Shown here in pieces: positions 40,275 to 41,580 of a stretch of DNA of 41,580 bases (the first letter of the stretch is position 1; the number at the start of each line of letters is the position of its first letter). The DNA lies in contig RCNN01000352.1 in NCBI GenBank assembly GCA_003667245.1, forward strand, positions 1-41,580. Reading direction: 5' to 3'. The position numbers and the translations under genes are program-made. Source of the stretch: Heterostelium multicystogenum (lineage: Eukaryota > Evosea > Eumycetozoa > Acytosteliales > Acytosteliaceae). The notes beneath the pieces are model-generated. The model was given only the letters and a program-made list of their open reading frames with translations. It was not told where the DNA came from and did no database searches.

Positions 40275-40282
40275 AATAACAA
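40275..40282 (+). promoter_or_regulatory. Crc/Hfq-type CA motif before the inositol-dehydrogenase-like gene
   Basis: AATAACAA ends 16 bases before the ATG at 40299 and directly precedes the ribosome site CAGGAG. Confidence 0.5.
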
Positions 40283-40298
40283 TCCCAGGAGTTCGACC

Positions 40299-41304
40299 AT
40301 GCTACGTATCGCTGTCCTTGGTGCAGGGCGCATCGCCAACATTCACGCGGCCAAGTCGCGGCCCATCCTGATGCCACTCTGGTGGTGGTCGCCGACCCTT
40401 GGCGGGAGGGCGTCGATGGCTTGGCTGCGCAGCTGGGTTGCGAGGCGGCCTATGACTGCGCAGCAGTGCTAAGTCGGGACGATATCGACGCGGTTGGTGA
40501 TTGGCACACCCACCGACACTCATATCGATTTGCTGCTGGCGGCCGTGTCCCAGGCAAGGCCGTGCTGTGCGAGAAAGCCCATTGACCTGAATTTCGCCAA
40601 GGCGCGGGCGGCGGCGCAAAGCTGTGGAGCGCGAGGGCGGTAAAGTAATGCTGGGCTTCAACCGCGCTTCGATCCCGACACGCTGCGCCTGCGCCAGGCC
40701 ATCGACGCGGGGCAAATTGGTGCTGTGCGGCAGGTGATCATCACCAGCCGCGACCCGGGGTTGGCGCCACGGGATTACCTGGCACATTCCGGCGGCATCC
40801 TGCGGGACATGACCATTTCATGACTTCGACATGGCGCGGCACCTGCTGGTGAAGAGCCCATTGAAGTCGGCGCGATAGCCAGCCGGCTGTAGATCCGAGC
40901 CTGGCGCAGATTGACGACTTCGACAGCGTGATGGTGCTGCTGCGCAACCGCATCCGGGAAACAGTGCATATCAACTGCTGTCGGGAGGCGGTCTACGGGT
41001 ATGACCAGCGACTTGAGGTATCCGGGGCCAAGGGGGTGCTGCTCACGGGATAACCATCGCCCCAGCACCTTGCGCCATTGGAACCACGAGCAACCGAGGC
41101 GTTGGAGCCGTTGCAGCATTTCTTCCTGGAGCGTTAATGCGGATGCCTACCGCAATGAGTTGGGGCAGTTTATCCAGGCACTGAGCGCGGGCGGCGCTGC
41201 TGCCCACCAACATGCGCGATGGGCTGTATGCGTTGCACTTGGCGGACTGTGCGCTGGAGTCCATCAAGACGGGGCGAATGGTTGAGGTCAATTACGCTAT
41301 TTAA
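40299..41304 (+). CDS. Gfo/Idh/MocA-family oxidoreductase, probably inositol 2-dehydrogenase-like
   Basis: About 335 residues over many frames. MLRIAVLGAGRIANIHA is the Rossmann start (GxGRIA). Next come ATLVVVADPWREGVDGLAAQLGCEAAYDCAAVLSRDDIDAV, GTPTDTHIDLLLAAVSQGKAVLCEKPIDLNFAKARA (EKP, with the catalytic Lys), KVMLGFNRRFDP-like text, TLRLRQAIDAGQIGAVRQVIITSRDPGLAPRDYLAHSGGILRDM, then HDFDMARHLL with catalytic Asp/His, and GLYALHLADCALESIKTGRMVEVNYAI. GFNRRFD, SRDP and GGILRDMTIHDFDMA are found in inositol dehydrogenases of the rhizobial IdhA type. That enzyme oxidises myo-inositol with NAD. A related cyclitol cannot be excluded. A CA motif and CAGGAG precede the ATG. Confidence 0.8.
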
Positions 41305-41309
41305 GGTGT

Positions 41310-41338
41310 TGCCGGGAGCGGGCATGCTCGCTCCGGCA
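41310..41338. repeat. Degenerate REP hairpin
   Basis: TGCCGGGAGCGGGCATGCTC-type hairpin: TGCCGGAGCGAG on the complement pairs imperfectly with the left arm around GGGAGCGGGC. It follows the dehydrogenase stop by six bases and lies between convergent genes, acting at least as a 3' end structure. Confidence 0.55.
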
Positions 41339-41347
41339 GATTGCGCG

Positions 41348-41580
41348 TTAGATTTTTGCCAATGCCTGCGCCAGATCCGCCCGCAGGTCTTCCACATCCT
41401 CAACCCCCACCGACAACCGCACCAAACCCCATCACCAATCCCCAGCTGCGCCCGGGTCTCTGCCGGGATGCTCTCGCATGGGTCATGATCGCCGGGTGCT
41501 CGATCAGACTTTCACGCCCCCCAGGCTTTCAGCCAACGCAAAGATCTTCACGTTTTCCAGGAAGCGTGTCGCTCCTGCCA
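41348..41580 (-). CDS. Cys/Met metabolism PLP-dependent enzyme, C-terminal part
   Basis: Only the last 75 or so residues are inside the window: RFLENVKIFALAESLGG, then ESLIEHPAIMTHAS, IPAETRAQLGIGD, LVRLSVGVEDVEDLRADLAQALAKI. SLGGVESLxxHPxxMTHAS and R.SVG.E...DL..DL..AL are the invariant C-terminal motifs of cystathionine gamma-synthase, cystathionine lyases and methionine gamma-lyase. These use PLP to make or break trans-sulfuration intermediates. Which member it is cannot be told without the N-terminal part to the right. Two or three single-base breaks are present (near 41429, 41478 and 41518). Confidence 0.85.

Overview
The window reads as chromosomal DNA of a fluorescent-group Pseudomonas. 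Supporting signs are high GC with Pseudomonas-type codon use, many LysR-type regulators, a divergent ampC-ampR pair, an itaconate-catabolism locus ordered as in P. aeruginosa PA0877-PA0886, and many REP/REPIN hairpins with the core GTGGGAGCGGGCTTGCTCGC. All product names come from reading translations by eye; no database search was run.

The sequence carries one or more single-base insertions or deletions in most genes. Only a few are open from start to stop: itcR-like LysR, ich, the acyl-CoA dehydrogenase, dctQ, the dienelactone hydrolase and the DUF2834 gene. Because the breaks hit housekeeping-like and accessory genes alike, often in or beside short homopolymers, I treat them as probable sequence errors. 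Each broken gene is given as one CDS spanning its reading-frame pieces.

Layout. 1-1.6 kb: end-truncated peptide-type ABC binding protein. 1.9-5.1 kb: a DddP-like M24 protein and a BesD-like Fe(II)/2-oxoglutarate hydroxylase, divergent from a LysR gene. 5.0-7.5 kb: MFS transporter and a GcvA-like LysR. 7.5-8.3 kb: an 0.8-kb imperfect inverted repeat around a REPIN. 8.3-18.6 kb: GFA protein, then the itaconate locus (LysR, hydratase, acyl-CoA dehydrogenase, MmgE/PrpD, CoA-transferase, citramalyl-CoA lyase, TRAP transporter DctPQM). 18.7-20.9 kb: ampC and ampR. 21-26.8 kb: LysR, DUF1349, an aminotransferase-permease operon and DUF2252. 26.9-36.1 kb: small mixed genes (dienelactone hydrolase, thioesterase, YceI, DMT exporter with MocR regulator, NTF2-like, RidA, CPBP protease, a secreted 20-residue-repeat protein, XRE/MmyB regulator, DUF2834, MAPEG). 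36.1-41.3 kb: SDR, phytanoyl-CoA-dioxygenase-like protein and orphan sugar-binding protein, divergent from a LacI regulator and an inositol-dehydrogenase-like gene. 41.3 kb to the end: C-terminus of a trans-sulfuration PLP enzyme.

Main connections. The itaconate genes should take up itaconate, activate it to itaconyl-CoA, hydrate it to citramalyl-CoA and split that to acetyl-CoA and pyruvate. Two matching dyads, GCGTTC-N9-GAACGC, each followed at the same distance by AAATTCTC, lie before ich and before dctP and look like paired binding sites for the local LysR. Several catabolic starts have an AANAANAA motif 14-18 bases before the ATG, the known Crc/Hfq recognition pattern, which suggests catabolite repression of the itaconate and inositol-like genes. 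The best candidates for undescribed biology are the hydroxylase/DddP-like pair, the cyclitol-like cluster at 36-41 kb and the SYGG-repeat secreted protein.
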